The notes under the pieces were generated by a model. That model had not been told where the DNA came from, searched no databases, and was given only the letters and a program-made list of their open reading frames with translations. A program made the translations under genes and the position numbers. Positions 7,304 to 7,779 of a DNA stretch of 7,779 nucleotides are shown here, one piece after another. The stretch is from Fervidobacterium sp. Lineage in GTDB: Bacteria; Thermotogota; Thermotogae; Thermotogales; Fervidobacteriaceae. The stretch spans positions 360-8,138 of the forward strand of contig DPXZ01000156.1 in the NCBI GenBank assembly GCA_003526765.1. The letters run 5' to 3'. Position 1 is the first letter of the stretch; the number at the start of each line of letters is the position of its first letter.

Positions 7304-7319
7304 CCCTCCTCAGCTCCTC
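7304..7319 (-). promoter_or_regulatory. doubled ribosome-binding site before rplI
   Basis: The minus strand carries GAGGAGGG (7304-7311), 6 bases from the rplI ATG, and a second GAGGAG (7314-7319) directly upstream. The proximal copy is the likely site; the distal one has no start codon at useful distance and may act as a standby site or be chance. It fits a highly translated ribosomal protein gene. Confidence 0.6.
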
Positions 7320-7323
7320 ATTA

Positions 7324-7359
7324 ATCATTTTGATCATTGTTGGCCATTGTTTAATCATC
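7324..7359 (-). repeat. four phased copies of AATGAT-like hexamers upstream of rplI
   Basis: On the plus strand ATCATT (7324-7329), ATCATT (7333-7338), GCCATT (7343-7348) and ATCATC (7354-7359) start 9, 10 and 11 bases apart, about one helical turn each. TTAATCAT also recurs exactly 30 bases apart (7321 and 7351). It fills most of the 73-base gap between prmC and rplI. It may be a protein-binding array, or chance in AT-rich sequence. No convincing promoter was found beside it. Confidence 0.35.
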
Positions 7360-7370
7360 ATCGCAAATTT

Positions 7371-7779
7371 TTAGCGTTTATAGTCGATTATTACCAAATA
7401 TCTGTCCTTACCGGCAAGGTCTTTAATACACTTTCCATCCGTTAATTTCTGCAAAAACGCACATTGGTCATCACCAATTTCCATTACAACTATTTTACCT
7501 TTAATATTGTAACGATTAAAGAACTCTCTGTAAAAGTTTAACCCATCTTCCCCGGCAAATAACGCTTCCTTTGGTTCGTAAAGAAGTTCCCTTTGCACCT
7601 CTATTCCTTCCCTTACGTACGGTGGATTTGAAATGATCATATCTATATCATCGAACCTCTCTTCAAAAGGCTCAAGATAACTGCCCAACTTGAATGATAC
7701 CAAATGTTCAACGTTATGCCTTTTTGCATTCGCATATGAAATTTCCAATGCCTTTGGGTTTATGTCAGTTCCAAGTACA
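7371..7779 (-). CDS. prmC: release factor glutamine methyltransferase PrmC (HemK), 5' end outside the window
   Basis: The visible 135 C-terminal residues belong to the S-adenosylmethionine-dependent enzyme that methylates the glutamine of the GGQ loop in release factors RF1 and RF2, in the cytoplasm. Reading starts in frame at the window edge with VLGTDINPKAL, the strand whose acidic residue (D in GTDIN) holds the cofactor ribose. The catalytic motif N51-P-P-Y54 (fragment numbering) follows in IISNPPYV, then EPKEALFAGEDGLNFYR, characteristic of PrmC rather than other N6-adenine or RNA methyltransferases. PrmC is usually near 280 residues, so about half, including the N-terminal helical substrate-binding domain and the first SAM glycine loop, is missing only because the window ends. 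A TTG at 7746-7748 inside the frame is not the true start. It is first in the visible run and lies 73 bases before rplI. Confidence 0.93.
   Translation of the reverse strand, partial: VLGTDINPKALEISYANAKRHNVEHLVSFKLGSYLEPFEERFDDIDMIISNPPYVREGIEVQRELLYEPKEALFAGEDGLNFYREFFNRYNIKGKIVVMEIGDDQCAFLQKLTDGKCIKDLAGKDRYLVIIDYKR

Noticed and set aside
7266..7361. A minus-strand 31-codon frame in the prmC-rplI gap that overlaps the rplI start, like a leader peptide
   Set aside because: No ribosome-binding site precedes its ATG, codons in the middle are just the doubled GAGGAG site, and nothing in the peptide suggests attenuation.
7365..7400. Possible rplI promoter at the end of prmC (TATAAA at about 7378, TTGGTA upstream)
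   Set aside because: The hexamers are not at a 16-18 base spacing with a good partner; matches are no better than expected in AT-rich DNA.
1..7779. Mobile element, CRISPR array, tRNA or rRNA gene, or intrinsic terminator
   Set aside because: No terminal repeats, transposase motifs, regularly spaced long repeats, RNA gene sequence, or GC-rich stem followed by a T run was seen on either strand.

Overview
The window looks like chromosomal housekeeping DNA from a Thermotogota bacterium, most likely Fervidobacterium or a close relative. The RNase Z, PrmC and DHH/CBS/CCA proteins resemble Thermotoga maritima proteins as I remember them, base composition looks moderate (more GC than I would expect for Thermosipho), and TTG starts occur. 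The genus is inference; no database was consulted.

Every supported gene lies on the minus strand, so the transcription order runs from high to low coordinates: prmC (3' part only, cut by the window end) - rplI - rnz - LpxH-like metallophosphoesterase - DHH/CBS/CCA nucleotidyltransferase fusion - class B penicillin-binding protein (PBP2/mrdA type) - small thioredoxin-like protein. Gaps are about 11 to 73 bases and I see no terminator, so the set may be one transcriptional unit, possibly with an internal promoter before the nucleotidyltransferase gene. No stretch above 300 bases lacks a gene. The last 26 bases downstream of the thioredoxin-like gene are too few to call.

Most genes serve translation. 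PrmC methylates release factors, L9 is a large-subunit protein, RNase Z cuts tRNA 3' trailers, and the nucleotidyltransferase builds or repairs the tRNA CCA end. The two tRNA 3'-end enzymes are separated only by a metallophosphoesterase of unknown substrate. The last two genes concern the cell wall (PBP2) and thiol redox. I see no mobile element, CRISPR array, RNA gene or broken gene.

I found no clearly new system. The best leads are: the 886-residue fusion, which joins an intact DHH phosphoesterase site and a CBS pair to a tRNA nucleotidyltransferase; its linkage to RNase Z and a phosphoesterase; a small hairpin that could hide the phosphoesterase ribosome-binding site; a tandem TTGACATAT repeat just before the fusion gene; and a helically phased repeat before rplI. 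Three start codons (thioredoxin-like, rnz, fusion gene) were moved inward from the longest open frame because ribosome-binding sites or family alignment favour the shorter form.
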